A stretch of DNA of 64,000 nt from Candidula unifasciata (Eukaryota; Mollusca; Gastropoda; Stylommatophora; Geomitridae), in the NCBI GenBank assembly GCA_905116865.2, contig CAJHNH020008450.1, positions 229,501-293,500 of the forward strand, written 5' to 3'. Of the stretch, positions 51,955 through 62,722 are shown piece after piece. Position 1 is the stretch's first letter. Each line of letters starts with the position of its first letter. A program made the translations under genes and the position numbers. The notes under the pieces are model-generated. The model had not been told where the DNA came from. It saw only the letters and a list, made by a program, of their open reading frames with translations, and searched no databases.

Positions 51955-52125
51955 ACAGATCTGTTTCCTTTGAAGTCCGAGTACAGATGCCTGGGAGGTC
52001 ATGAACCAACAGTCTGCATACAAATAAGCCAGATCTATAAAACAGATGTGCACAAAAAACTCAGGTTCTGGAACAAGACTATAGTCCAGAAGTGGATGAA
52101 CAACCAGAAAACTCCGCCTGATGTA
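51955..52125 (+). repeat. Family B copy, 3' half
   Basis: TTTCCTTTGAAGTCCGAGTAC, AACCAACAGTCTGCATACA, CAGGTTCTGGAACAAGACT and GTGGATGAACAACCAG. Confidence 0.78.
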
Positions 52126-52439
52126 TATAATGATTTTAGTTATTATTATAATTATAATCTATAATAATTATATAATCAATAATGATTATAATCTATAGAC
52201 TATATACTAGTCATATTCTGATATTATCTGCACTGAGTCCACTTCCTTCCCCAACCTCAGTTGCTCTTTGTCCACTGTGCCGGGGAAACGAGCACAATAT
52301 ATTAGGACTTAAATGTCCTCAGAGACACACAGGACATGAAAGACGTAGCTCACATTTTTCCTAAACAGGAAATGTATGCACTACTTCCTGCTGAGTCTTT
52401 GGCTTGGCTTGCTTTGTGGGGGAAAAATATTATAAAGTT

Positions 52440-52665
52440 CAACCAGCATCCCTTTAGCTTATAACTGTGACTAGGTTACCAGCATCCCCGAAGCAGGAGC
52501 TTTAGCTTATAACTGTGACTAGGTTATGTGCAATATATAAACTGGCTTGCATTGCTGGCCACCAAGTAGCTCTGAAAAGGACTCTTGCAGTGTTGATGCG
52601 ATCAGAGGAGACAGGTACTGGGTCCTACTTTGTGTGGGGGTTTTCTCATTCGGCCTACCCATTGT
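52440..52665 (-). repeat. Family I copy (inverted)
   Basis: TTATAACTGTGACTAGGTTA occurs twice (52459, 52505), then AACTGGCTTGCATTGCTGG, AGGACTCTTGCAGTG and GACAGGTACTGGGTCC, the antisense order of 35317-35580. Confidence 0.65.
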
Positions 52666-52679
52666 TCAAGTAAACTGTG

Positions 52680-53000
52680 AGGGGGCTGCATGGTGTCCGC
52701 CTCGAGTGCTAGAGGTTCCGGGTTCAATCCCCAGTAAGGACAGGGCATTTTTAACGAGGACTTGGACTTCTAGTAATTCCCCCTGGTCTCTGGGTGGTGA
52801 GATCAGACGTCCGTGTGCATTGTTGCACAAGTAAGAAATCCCTTGGCAGTTGGAAACCGAAAAGAGTAGCCTAACGGCGCTGACCAGGCAAAAATCTACC
52901 CAAAGTATTTCAGGACCCTCACCGGAGCACTGTGTTGAGCTTCTTCAGACTCAGACTTGAGTTAAAAGAATAACGGAGCACTTATGGGTTACGCCTGCAA
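52680..53000 (+). mobile_element. SINE-C copy with intact B-box
   Basis: Head GGGGGCTGCATGGTGTCCGC, B-box GGTTCAATCC at 52721-52730 (perfect for pol III), CTTCTAGTAATTCCCCCTGG, then a 3' half lacking part of the body and ending ACGGAGCACTTATGGGTTAC. Confidence 0.83.
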
Positions 53001-53009
53001 AGGACCTTT

Positions 53010-53262
53010 TTCCACACCTTTAGGCGTAAGGGACATGTAGGGCTCGGCCTATATTTTATAGACCAACTGGCACTTTGCAGGTTTGTGGTCAGCATCACGC
53101 TGGCTGCTTTTACTTCCCAGGACTGCACGAGTACCTACTCAAGGCTGGCTCAACCTGGGAGCCGAGGTCATTTTCGAAAAAAGACCGGCTAAAGTTGGAC
53201 CCATATCCAGGATCTTCCGATCCACAGGTGAGCATCTAGTCGCTACATCATGACAGCTGCCA
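53010..53262 (-). mobile_element. SINE-F copy
   Basis: CACACCTTTAGGCGTAAGGG, AACTGGCACTTTGCAGG, GCATCACGCTGGCTGC, CTCAACCTGGGAGCCGAGG and GATCTTCCGATCCACAGG, a tRNA-like end in antisense. Confidence 0.72.
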
Positions 53263-53384
53263 TTAATATGCTGTAAGACAGAATAAAGGTGAGTGTTTCT
53301 GCCAGTTATCCCCTCCATGCTGATACCTAAAAAGTTAGACACCCTAGATAAGAAGATCGCAGTCTGTACATTTCCTTTACTCCT

Positions 53385-53850
53385 AACCTACACTTCTGTT
53401 AACCTATACTCCTAACTGTTAACCTATACTCCTAACTGTTAACCTATACTCCTAACTGTTAACCTATACTCCTAACTGTTAACCTACACTGTTTACTGTT
53501 AACCTATACTAACTGTTAATCTATACCATACTCCTGACTGTTAACCTATACTCTTAACTGTTAACCTATACTCCTAACTGTTAACGTATACTCCTAACTG
53601 TTAACGTATACTCCTAACTGTTAACCTATACTCTTAACTGTTAACCTATACTCCTAACTGTTAACGTATACTCCTAACTGTTAACGTATACTCCTGTTAA
53701 CCTATACTCTCAACTGTTAACCTATACTCTCAACTGTTAACCTATACTCTAAACTGTTAACCTATACTCTAAACTGTTAACCTATACTCCTAACTGTTAA
53801 CCTATACTCCTAACTGTTAACCTATACTCCTAACTGTTAACCCCTACTCC
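53385..53850. repeat. 20-bp minisatellite, about 22 units
   Basis: Unit AACCTATACTCCTAACTGTT with CTCTAAACT, CTCTCAACT and AACGTATACT variants grouped in runs. Confidence 0.95.
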
Positions 53851-53859
53851 TACAATAGT

Positions 53860-55125
53860 GTACACTTAATACATAAGCTGTGTGATATTACAGAACCAAA
53901 CATAATTGGTAGGCATAAATATACATTTATAAACAGGGAAAAACTACATATCCCATTTATAACTTGAATGGGTTGAACAGGATATAATTTTTAAATTACT
54001 ACTACTATTTTTAACTGTTCTGTTACAATTAATATGCGTTATGTATTAAAAAACAATAAGTAATTGATAAGCATAAAATAATCAGCATAAATAATTCACA
54101 TAAACTATTCAAACAGAATGAAAAATACTCCATTTATCTCTGTTCTAACCCAGATGGTTTGAACTGAACAAGATATTATTATATTATTATTGTTAAACTC
54201 CTACTACAACATGTAACTACAGCACATACATATCATACACCGTCATTAAAAACCGTAGGTGTTTCAATAATTACATAAATAATCATCATAGGCAAGCATT
54301 TGTTTTTTAATAATACTTAACAACTATACCCTACCATGTCAAAGCTAAATGGCCCATTTTACTGGTCTCTATCATGAGGTAAGATCAAATTTCCCATACC
54401 TTTCAAATGACGGCAAACCGTGTGTGTGCCCCGAAAGGGTGTGTTGTGTGACATTCTTTCGTCTATCGATTTCTGACTAAACCTACGCTTGGCCTAAAAT
54501 CTAAAATAAGTAACGGGTCTCTAAAGAATATGGCAGGATCAAGTAAGGCCCTTATGACTTGGGGTAGATATTATAACGATAGGATTATTTACATGTATTC
54601 TACAGTAAACGAAGTCAGTGATTTATAAGGCGGAGTATGTGTAAGCATGACTATAGTTGAAAGTTTCTCAAACTTACGTACTAGTACTATACCACAATAT
54701 ACTTGTGAAAGCTATTCATAAAACCTAATATTACTACATTTCCATAAAGTTAACGTAGTTTTTATACTTTTACTTTTAACTTCTTGAACTACAGAACTGA
54801 TTATAGAACTTAAAGTACTTAGTGTCAAGAAATGCAGTTTAATTTTTTTACAGTTACTAACTAACCTAAACATAAAAATGAAGCTGTGTTTTAGTAGTTT
54901 AGTAGTGAAGGCTCTCAAAGTATGAACTTTAGCGAATATTTCACAATTACTATCTGTTTACTTATAAAAGTAATCAAATAAAACCAACAGCAGTAAGACT
55001 AAGTATAATACAGGGTTAAAGTCATTGCCGTTAAAAATCTTTTTGCAAAGAAGGTACTTATTTATGCATTTGTCAAGTAAAAAAGATCTAACGAAACCAA
55101 ACACAACACCGACTTACGACTTACC
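53860..55125. other. Repeat-poor AT-rich stretch upstream of Galpha
   Basis: The longest interval here without recognised repeats (about 1.3 kb). If the donor at 55125 is used, it is the start of a 5' UTR intron and could hold regulatory sequence. No exon is recognised. Confidence 0.5.
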
Positions 55126-55440
55126 TGTACCTGTGTGGTTGTGACAACTCATCGACTAAAAACTAAGTAGTTTTCTAAAATAAAAACCTCACAACTTTAG
55201 TAACAGCCACAAATAACTTCCCCACAGTCACAAAAACAAGAAGGCGTGCAAGTTCGGGCCCAAATATTGACATCAGCATCAATTAGGGCCCGTCGTCTGT
55301 CTGGCCCACGCCGTGGCTTTTCTTTCTCGGTCGGACTGCGACCGTTGTCACGTCGTCTGCTGGCCCAAATACAGGGGCAACTAGGCCGCGGCAGCATCAG
55401 CAAGATCCGTGCTGGGTGACGATAATACCTGTGAGGTTTA
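55126..55440 (-). promoter_or_regulatory. CpG-rich candidate promoter / 5' UTR exon of Galpha
   Basis: A local CpG cluster (GGGCCCGTCG, CACGCCGTGG, GGTCGGACTGCGACCG, CACGTCGTC, GGCCGCGGC) in otherwise AT-rich DNA. On the minus strand it ends at GTACAG/GTAAGTCG, a near-consensus donor with its exon edge near 55125. It is followed by acceptor-like sites just before the Galpha start codon at 50902. No TATA box identified. Inference only. Confidence 0.4.
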
Positions 55441-55479
55441 TTCTTGACTTGTGATTTCTTTTCTATGCCAGTTATTTAT

Positions 55480-55760
55480 TTCTTCTTCTTCTTGTCTTTT
55501 TCTTCTTCTGCTTAACATTCACCGACTGTAAACTCCACCGGAAAGTTTTGGTTGTTCGTCCAGTTCTGGACTTTGGTCTGGTTCAAGAACTTGAGTTTTC
55601 GTGCAGTTTTGTTGCACATATCTGGCTTATTTGTATCCATGGTGTTGGTTCTCGTCTCTCGGGCAGGTAAACCAAGACTTTGAAGAAAATATCCCATTAT
55701 TAGTAGCCTCTTACGAGCTGCTTGTTAGAGAAGCAATGCGTCTATCTCCCTCCCTCCCTC
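55480..55760 (-). mobile_element. Family B copy
   Basis: Antisense, with TTCTTCTTCTTCTTG tail, CTGTAAACTCCACCGGAAAG, CAAGAACTTGAGTTTTCGTGC, GTGTTGGTTCTCGTCTCTCG and GCAATGCGTCTATC. Confidence 0.78.
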
Positions 55761-55844
55761 CCTCCCTTTTCGCACAGGGCACGTTGTATTTCAGGTCTGT
55801 GTATGGGTTCCATAGCCTAAATTGAGACCAAATAATAATTCTTA

Positions 55845-56170
55845 CTTAGTCGCTCCTCTTCTACCTTGGGGTGTAGAGGTTTGCCAGAGAGATCGCCAGA
55901 CGTCTCTATCAGCAGTTTTCTTTCTGGCTTTGTTCCATTCCAGTCCTCTGTCAGTTAGGGACTGTCATGTGTTGTCTTACCAGCGCACCCTGGGTCGTTC
56001 TCGAGGTCTGGTTCCCTGGTTCTTAGCCTCCCATGCCTGCCATGGTGGCCGATTTTCTCCCATTCTGCAAACCATCGTAACTGTGACTGATCCACTCGGG
56101 TTTGTAGGGACTGGGTATCAAGATCTCGACGTATTGTCTGATTGCGGACTTTGTCCCTTCAAGCCACCTG
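55845..56170 (-). pseudogene. RT-tail fragment (WKDNIRQPL type)
   Basis: Antisense of 16488-16655 plus further upstream coding: CTTAGTCGCTCCTCTTCTACC, CCAGACGTCTCTATCAGC and GGTCCAGGTGGCTTGAAGG. Confidence 0.72.
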
Positions 56171-56183
56171 GACCACCTTTCTA

Positions 56184-56224
56184 ATAATAATAATAGTAAT
56201 ATTAATAATAATAATAATAATAAA
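56184..56224. repeat. (TAA/TAATAG)n microsatellite
   Basis: TAATAATAATAATAGTAATATTAATAATAATAAT, low complexity. Confidence 0.9.
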
Positions 56225-56271
56225 CGCGTTGCCTTTAAACAAGGATGTTGTAAAATGCCGCTACTTATGGA

Positions 56272-56685
56272 TTTGCTAGTGGACTGCGTGGTCTCGAGGT
56301 ATAATGTCCGCCTCGAGGGCTTGAGGTTCCGGATTATATCCCCAGTAAGAGCTGGGGGTTTTTCACGTGGTCTTCGAATTCTAGTAATTCCCCTTGATCT
56401 TTGGGTAGTGAAATCGGACGCCCGTGTGCATTGTTGATCACGTAAAAAATCCCTTAGCAGTTGGAAATCAAAAAGAGTATCCTAACGGCGTTGCCCGGTT
56501 TAAATTTTGAATTAAAAACATACCCAAAGTATTTCAGGATTCTCGCTGGTGCTGTAGAGCTTGTGCACTCTGCTAAGCTTCTTCGGACTCAGATTTAAGT
56601 TAGAAGTAGAACGGACCACTTATGGGTTACTACCCGTGTGCCATGATGTTGATCGGTTGCTCAAAAAATCAAAACCTTAAGGATT
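56272..56685 (+). mobile_element. SINE-C copy, full length
   Basis: GTGGACTGCGTGGTCTCGAG, GAGGTTCCGGATTATATCCC (mutated B-box), CTAGTAATTCCCCTTGATC, ACCCAAAGTATTTCAGG and CCACTTATGGGTTACTACC to GATGTTGATCGGTTGCTC. Confidence 0.85.
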
Positions 56686-56689
56686 TGCT

Positions 56690-57089
56690 GACGTCATATG
56701 TGTTAGGTCGAAAAGGGCGATATCGCAGCCTAGCATAAACCATAACACAGAGTGCCAGTCACCCTGTTGAGGGCGAACGCAGAAGAAGACGAATAGAATT
56801 CCACTCCGCAAATACACCACATTTCAAAAGGTTTCAAGTCATTGTTATCTATTTGTTAGATTCCGTTCTATGGGCCAGATATGTGCTACACGTCAGGTAT
56901 GTTCTTGTTCTTGTTAATAGAGTTGGGATTTTGTTTTAGGTTGGTGGGGGGGGGGGGTTCTTGACATGTATCCAAGGGGGGCACCACATGAAAAACGTTT
57001 GAAAACCACTGATATGGGTGGATATGTGGGCAATACCTAGCACACTGAAGTCGACTCCACTCGCCTATAGTTTACTGGTACCACATAAA
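56690..57089. other. Unrecognised, with a poly-G run
   Basis: G tract at 56945-56960. At 56985-57015, AAAACGTTTGAAAACCACTG looks like a single hAT right terminus, with no matching left end found. Confidence 0.45.
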
Positions 57090-57480
57090 AGGGATTCTTC
57101 CTCTTCAGCATTCCCAGCCCTTAAGGTTCATTGCTGCAGATATCACCCGCCTCCATTAAACTCTCTGGTTGGCCTTCTCTTTCCAGTTGGTAACACCATG
57201 TGTTTGCAAATCTGCCTGGACATTATCTCTCTATGGTCTTCTTGGTCTGCCTCGTGGTCTACGACCATTCATCTCCCTCTGGGTATAAAGTTTTTACTTC
57301 TCTGTCATCTGGCATTCTCTCAATATGCCCCAACCATTTCAATCTATTAGCTCTCATGATACCAGTTATCAATGGTGATTTAAACAGATTGTGAATTTCG
57401 TTGTTGCTTTTCACTCTCCATTCCCCGCTGTTTGCATCTTTGATGGGTCCAAAGATTCGTCGTAAGACTGTTTTAGAAAA
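57090..57480 (-). pseudogene. RT-tail fragment
   Basis: CTTCAGCATTCCCAGCCCTTAA (GGTTCATTGCTGCAG next), then in antisense RANRLKWLGHIERMPDDREV, the same tail as 17125-17515 and 46150-46390. Confidence 0.74.
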
Positions 57481-57569
57481 CCTGTACCCAAAAAAAATTT
57501 GATTAAATCAATTATTTATATCCTGAACATTTGTAAAGGTCCATTTATGCCAGTGATGCCTCTAATACA

Positions 57570-57645
57570 TAAGGCTAGACCAGGACCGGATTTAGACTGG
57601 ACGAGGCCTTAAACTAAATCAAGCTCTGAGGCCCCATGTTTTGAA
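57570..57645 (+). mobile_element. Left-end fragment related to 28948-29269
   Basis: ACCAGGACCGGATTTAGACTGG, ACGAGGCCTTAAACTAA, GAGGCCCCATGTTTTGAATAGC and ACCAGTTAATCTAAAC parallel the left half of 28948-29269. It then dissolves into the 26-bp minisatellite. Confidence 0.55.
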
Positions 57646-58030
57646 TAGCACCAGTTAATCTAAACATAAGACTAGACCAGCTAATCTAAACATAAGACTA
57701 GACCAGCTAATCTAAACATAAGACTAGACCAGCTAACCTAAACATAAGACTAGACCAGCTAATCTAAACATAAGACTAGACCAGCTAATCTAAACATAAG
57801 ACTAGACCAGCTAATCTAAACATAAGACTAGACCAGCTAATCTAAACGTAAGACTAGACCAGCTAATCTAAACATAAAACTAGACCAGCTAATCTAAACA
57901 TAAGACTAGACCAGCTAATCTAAACATAAGACTAGACCAGCTAATCTAAACATAAGACTAGACCAGCTAATCTAAATATAAGACTAGACCAGCTAATCTA
58001 AATATAAGACTAGACCAGCTAATCTAAACT
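57646..58030. repeat. 26-bp minisatellite, about 15 units
   Basis: Unit AATCTAAACATAAGACTAGA CCAGCT. Its first copy is the interior of the transposon fragment at 57570-57645. Confidence 0.95.
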
Positions 58031-58214
58031 TTGCACAATACAGACAGGAACGGAGGAATAGACTGCCAGCCTTACGTCACACGTGATGGCACAACAGGAT
58101 GATAATGACGGTGTGAGGTGTTTGGTGCTGACAGCCAAAAACATCAGTTAATAACTGTGGATCGTCCATCAGCCCTCATTTCGGAACCCCATTTTGGAAG
58201 AAAGCACAAAGATC

Positions 58215-58440
58215 CACTACACTCAACAATCATCATCATCAGTTCTCGTTGTGCCTAGTGGCACATGAGGCTTCAGAGAGGACTTTCCATGATTCCCTGT
58301 CCTGTGCAATCTTCAGTGCAGATTTCCATGTCAAAGATGCCGCACTCAGGTCACTTTCCATCGTTCGTCTCCATGTTGTTTTTGGGCGCCCCTGTTTTCT
58401 CTTTCCCTCTGGTGTCCAAGCGTGTCCTTAAAGGCAACAA
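58215..58440 (-). pseudogene. RT-tail fragment
   Basis: In antisense: KNNMETNDGK, then MEICTEDCTGQGIMESPL-like codons in mixed frames. A tail type with W.RT.E..L, recognisable by GTGCAATCTTCAGTGCAGATTTCCATG. Confidence 0.6.
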
Positions 58441-58525
58441 ATTATGTGTGTTTCCTGCCAAGTTGGAGCACCCCCACCTGAGGGGCGAGAAATAAAAAAC
58501 CTGCATACAAATAATCCAGATCTGT
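58440..58525 (+). repeat. Family B fragment
   Basis: GTGTTTCCTGCCAAGTTGGAG, ACCTGAGGGGCGAGAAA and CTGCATACAAATAATCCAGATC. Confidence 0.6.
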
Positions 58526-58534
58526 TGAACTTTG

Positions 58535-58950
58535 AATAAGGACCGTCCCCATCTTCAGCAGCAGGCGCAGAGTTCCAATTCTAGTGTTACCACTAGCTGT
58601 CTGAAAGAATATCCGTCTCGCCTTTCCCTTGAGTACTGAGCGTCGGCCAGACCCACTGTGGAATTCCCGCAGCGCCAATCCTCTCATATTGTAATCATCT
58701 GCGTGTGCTTCTGCCTCACATCTAGTATGTCATTCATCAGTTCACCACCAAGGGTTACAGAAGCGCCCAGTCTATCAAACTGCTTGCTTCTCAACACACT
58801 GGTATTACGGGGGGGGGGGGGGGGGATTCAAAGGACGCCAATTACCCGGGACCTTTGAAGCAAAGCGTACCACTCTGCAAAGAGCATGCCTGTCTCCACC
58901 TTTCTCAACATGCTCTGTGAATCAGTTTCAATTACGACATGTGTCTACAG
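58535..58950 (-). pseudogene. LINE-A RNase H copy, 3' segment (part 1 of 3)
   Basis: Minus frame: HSGSGRRSVLKGKARRIFFQ, TRIGTLRLLLKMGT. Upstream DNA gives VETGMLFAEWYASLQ and TDSQSML. The copy continues at 62594-62722 and 63811-64000; two hAT elements separate the pieces. Confidence 0.82.
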
Positions 58951-59359
58951 CAGTGTTGCCACTTTGGATCTTTTATATCCAAATATAGATCTTTTTCATT
59001 GCATTTAGATACTGTTTTTGACGTTTAGATCGTAAATATTTTTCTAGATTCCATTCATATGGAGTTAGATATTTTATAGATTTTTTTTCTTTCATTGTCA
59101 ATTTAATAATTACTGTGTAAAATATTTACTACAATATTTTTGTTTTGGTCTGGCACGTACATTGTGACAACTGCCATTACTTGAACTTTGAACTCTCACT
59201 GGGGTAAACGCATAAATATCTGGCAGCCCCGGTACTGATTAACAAAAACGCGCGTAAATCATACTAACTTTGTTTTAACGGTATCCTCACTGTGCGTTTC
59301 TTTTTCATGTAATTATAAAAAAAATGCTCACCTTCTTTTGTGGCTTTTACTTTGAAAAA

Positions 59360-59555
59360 AGCCTTTCAACATGCCAAAAGTAAAGTATGAGCAAAAAATT
59401 TGGAAAGAGTGGTTGCATGATGACAAAATTAAAAACTGGGGATATGACCAAAGCTTGTTGTAAGTACTGCAAGTGTGAAATTAAAGCGAAAATACAAAAC
59501 TCAAAGAGTCATGCAGAGACTAAAAAAGCATAAAACTGCAATTTCATTTTAAGAC
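59360..59555 (+). pseudogene. hAT transposase N-terminus (BED-type zinc finger), broken
   Basis: MPKVKYEQKIWKEWLHDDKI, then, after one frameshift, MTKACCKYCKCEIKAK and NSKSHAETKKHK. The C-x2-C ... H-x5-H pattern is a BED-like DNA-binding finger. The open frame ends at a TAA near 59555. Confidence 0.8.
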
Positions 59556-59937
59556 AGTGGCGCGGTGATTTATGTCACAGGCGTGAGGGGAAGTTAAGTC
59601 CAACATGATGTGTACAAGGAGATACTCCGTACGTCACTCGGGCGCCAGTCCTTTACTATCCTGGTTGTACGGAACCTCACGCAAGACCCCTACAGCACGT
59701 CCTCGTCGTGCGCCACGGATAATGTCTCAAATGAGCATTAACAGAGCTGTCAGGGGATCTCGGAGTTTGGCGGCCCCCAGAGGTGATGAGTCCTTGTGGC
59801 TCTCATCAGCCCGCCCCCAAACGCTTGGGTGAAAAATGTTATCAAAACTCATTAGGAACATGAGTAGGTTCGACAAAAGTACAGCTAAAATCACAACCCT
59901 TGGTTAAAAAGACTGCTGAGTAAAGAGAACATTGCTC

Positions 59938-60190
59938 AATGCTCATCCTCGGTTAATTCTCAGTGTCGTCGTCACCGCGCTGAGGGGCACCACAACAGAA
60001 ACCATACATGGGCTGGCCATCCTTGTGCATCCTCGGTTGGCCCTCAGTGTCGTCGTCACCGCGCTGAGGTGCACCACAACAGCAACCATCCATAGGCTGG
60101 CCAGTCACGTACATCCTCGGTTAACCCTCAGTGTCGTCGTCACCGCGCTGTGGTACACCACAACAGCAACCATCCATCGGATGGCTAAGC
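59938..60190. repeat. 84-bp tandem repeat, 3 units
   Basis: CATCCTCGGTTAATTCTCAG, TGTCGTCGTCACCGCGCTGA and GCACCACAACAGCAACCATC recur at 59942, 60027 and 60112 with few changes. Confidence 0.92.
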
Positions 60191-60714
60191 CTAAATGTCC
60201 GACAAAACTAGATCATACGGATCAAAATCTGACCATCAAAATTTGCACTGAAATGCAAAAGGCCGAATGTCCTCACCCAAAGACCCCACTCGCCCGAGTG
60301 TTGGGACAAAACTGATAACGATATGCCCGATTCAGGATGTGAAATTCTGCCGGGCAAATGTACCTACCTGTGTGGTCACAAAAGTCCAAAACCAACGGGC
60401 TGCTCCCCGCGGACTTCCAGAGGGCGCAGCCCCTGTCGAGCGGGAGGCCTGATACGGTTGTGAGGTTAAGCAGGCATGTGCAGGACGTGACGATTCCTTG
60501 GGTGAGCCCAGAACCAGAGCGACATGTGCCGGCTCTGCATGCATGGAAGCCTCCTTGGATGGCGGGGAATGCCCATGATCTGCCTCTGCCTTCCCTTGAG
60601 GGCCAACTGTTCCACAGGGGGTTGCCCCAAAGGGGTACTCCAGGGGCAATACCTGCGGCGAAGGAGACAAGGCGGACACCACACAAAACAATGGCCACAG
60701 TCACCCTAGAAATA

Positions 60715-60885
60715 GGCCTGACGTCTTCCTTCGAAGTCGGCGTACAGCTGCCCAAGAGGCAGGGAAATAACGAACGGTTGTACACGCAAAAATCAGGTCC
60801 AGGTGAAGGCCAAAAGTCCAAGCGGACGATTAACCGGGACCTTCCACTGGAATTCACAGCCGGTGTTCGATGAAAAAAAAAAAAA
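60715..60885 (+). mobile_element. Family B copy with A-rich end
   Basis: TTCCTTCGAAGTCGGCGTAC, GCAGGGAAATAACGAACGG, AAAATCAGGTCCAGG and CCACTGGAATTCACAGCCGG to GATGAAAAAAAAAAAAAATT. Confidence 0.75.
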
Positions 60886-60889
60886 ATTT

Positions 60890-62300
60890 ACACCGCTGAC
60901 ATCTGTTTTCAGAACTATACTGATAAATGAATCATCAAAAGTTGAAGTATCAGTCGCAATGTTTTTAATTTGTCACTGCTCAATTTCAAACTGTGACCAT
61001 TTGATCGATTTGTAAAGAATCTTGGACTAGTTCAATTTGAAAAGTGTGATGTAGAAAGTATAGTTTAGGAACTGAAGGACCTTTTAATCAGCAAACAGTT
61101 AGGCTTGAAAAATTTAGCTGTAATTGGTACTGATAATGCCTCAGTGATGGTTGGTATAAACAATGGCGTTTATGCCAAGTTGAAGGAAGCTAACCCATCG
61201 TTAATACTTATAAAATGTATGCGTAATTCATTGCAGCTAGCATTATCACATGCTTCATCTAAATATTTACTAAGGAATTTGGAATACCTTATTGCTGAAA
61301 CACTTTACTGGTTTTCCAAATCATTTGTCAGACAATAGCAATACAATACATTATATACAGCCTTGAATGATGGTTCCACACCACCGAAAATTATGTCAGA
61401 TTGCAAAACTAGATGGTTATCAATTTAACCAGCTGTTGAAAGAATTATGAAGCAATGGCTGAAGTTGAAGACACACTTTGAAATAACAAGACAAAGTGAA
61501 AAGTGCTACACAGCTGAAATACTATATGGAATGTACAGTGATGACAAAAAAATGTGTCATTTATTCTTTTTTTATAACCTATTCTAATGGAAGTGCAAAG
61601 AGTTAATAAACTGTTCGAATCTAAACTTGTTGATAAAGTTAAATTACTTGATGATCTCACCTTGCTATTTCACTCAGTAAAAGACTGGTGTTGCCAACTT
61701 CTAAAGCTGATTTGCTCACTTGCACTATAGAGAGCTATTTGGCTCCTAAGCCACACCTTGGATATTAAATCGAATCAAAAATTGATGATTTAAAAACAAA
61801 AGGACTGTTAACAGAGAATGAAGAGAACAACTTAAGAAAACGCTGTCAAGATTTCCTTATCTCATTATTGAAGCAGAGACTTCCTGAAAATCTAGATGTT
61901 TTGAAAAATATTTCACTTTTTTCTGTGAGCAACATACTTCAGCCAATAAAGGACATACCTAAATATTGTAAAGTTATAAAATTTTTAGGGGCTACTGATA
62001 ATAGTGTCGCGGAAGCAGAATATCAGTTAACCAAAATAAAGTTAGCTGAATGGACAAACCAAACAGAAACTAAAGCGTTGTGGAGTGAAGTGAGACAATT
62101 TAAAGATGTCTTATCAAGCAGTCCATTCTGTAAGCTCTTTAAAGTGCCATGATACTACCCCACTCAAATTCTGACGTAGAAAGAGTTTTCAGTGCTAGGA
62201 ATTAAATCAAATCTAACCTAAAAAAAAACAGGATGAAATTTGACCTCTTAAATGCTATCGTGCCATTTAAATTCGGCCTGATGGGACTAGAGAAATAAGC
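60890..62300 (+). pseudogene. hAT transposase catalytic and dimerisation region, broken
   Basis: The open part 61105-61338 has NLAVIGTDNASVMVGINNGV and IKCMRNSLQLALSHASSK, the hAT catalytic core where the usual 'HCxxHxLxLA' is degraded. Then TRWLSI, later NILQPIKDIPKYCKVIKFLG, and near 62155 the C-terminal DNA for HSNSDVERVFSAR and SNLKK.NRMKFDLLNAIV, the hAT dimerisation signature. More than six stops or frameshifts. Resembles BED/KIAA1586-like hAT transposases. Confidence 0.85.
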
Positions 62301-62593
62301 CTACTGTTCCACTTATTAAGAAATTTGAACAGCTGAAGCATACCATGGTCATTTTGGATCTGAAGCTTCAACTTCATTATCCAAGCTAAGTTTATCCTGT
62401 GGATCTTGTGAGGCAGACATCAGTGAAGGTGAGGACATGATTATGTAGGGTAAGTCATAACAAAAGCTTTGTAATTTTTTACCTTTTCAATTTGGATGTT
62501 TTTTCTAGATCTTTTCCACGGAGATTCAGATCTTTTTAGATATTTTTTGACACCGTTTTGGATATTTTTTGTCAAAGAAAAGTGGCAACACTG

Positions 62594-62722
62594 GTCTACA
62601 GCTGATTCTTAAGCCACCGAAATGAAGTAGTGACTGCCTCCACCTCCATTCTCAAACAAGATGTTGTGATATATGCAAGGCTTTACTGCACTAAGCGACG
62701 TCCATTCGCCTTTGCTATGAAC
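62594..62722 (-). pseudogene. LINE-A RNase H copy, middle segment (part 2 of 3)
   Basis: DNA between the two hAT elements: CAGTGACTGCCTCCACCTCC-like antisense of the MEVE..TAA region and CGTCCATTCGCCTTTGC, in register with 7140-7220 of the better copy. Confidence 0.78.

Larger units (their letters stand above)
59556..60885. other. GC-rich block inside the hAT, unidentified
   Basis: It separates the BED finger from the catalytic region. GC content is clearly higher than on either side. It contains an 84-bp tandem repeat, long overlapping frames on both strands (for example 60273-60857 minus) with no family motif, and a family B copy at its right end with a poly-A run. Probably a composite retroelement insertion; no clear target duplication found. 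Confidence 0.6.
58951..62593 (+). mobile_element. hAT DNA transposon, 3.6 kb, inserted in LINE-A
   Basis: Left CAGTGTTGCCACTTTGGATC and right (antisense) CAGTGTTGCCACTTTTCTTT share a 15-bp terminal repeat, with subterminal GATATCCAAA/AGATCT motifs. It is flanked by an exact 8-bp duplication, GTCTACAG (58943-58950, 62594-62601). It holds a decayed transposase interrupted by a 1.3-kb GC-rich block. Confidence 0.92.

Noticed and set aside
56985..57015. Isolated hAT-like terminus (GAAAACCACTG)
   Set aside because: No opposite end or target duplication nearby; too short to call alone.
60273..60873. Overlapping 171- and 194-codon frames on opposite strands
   Set aside because: Raised GC content and lack of stops explain both; neither has a recognisable motif, and a family B repeat covers one end.
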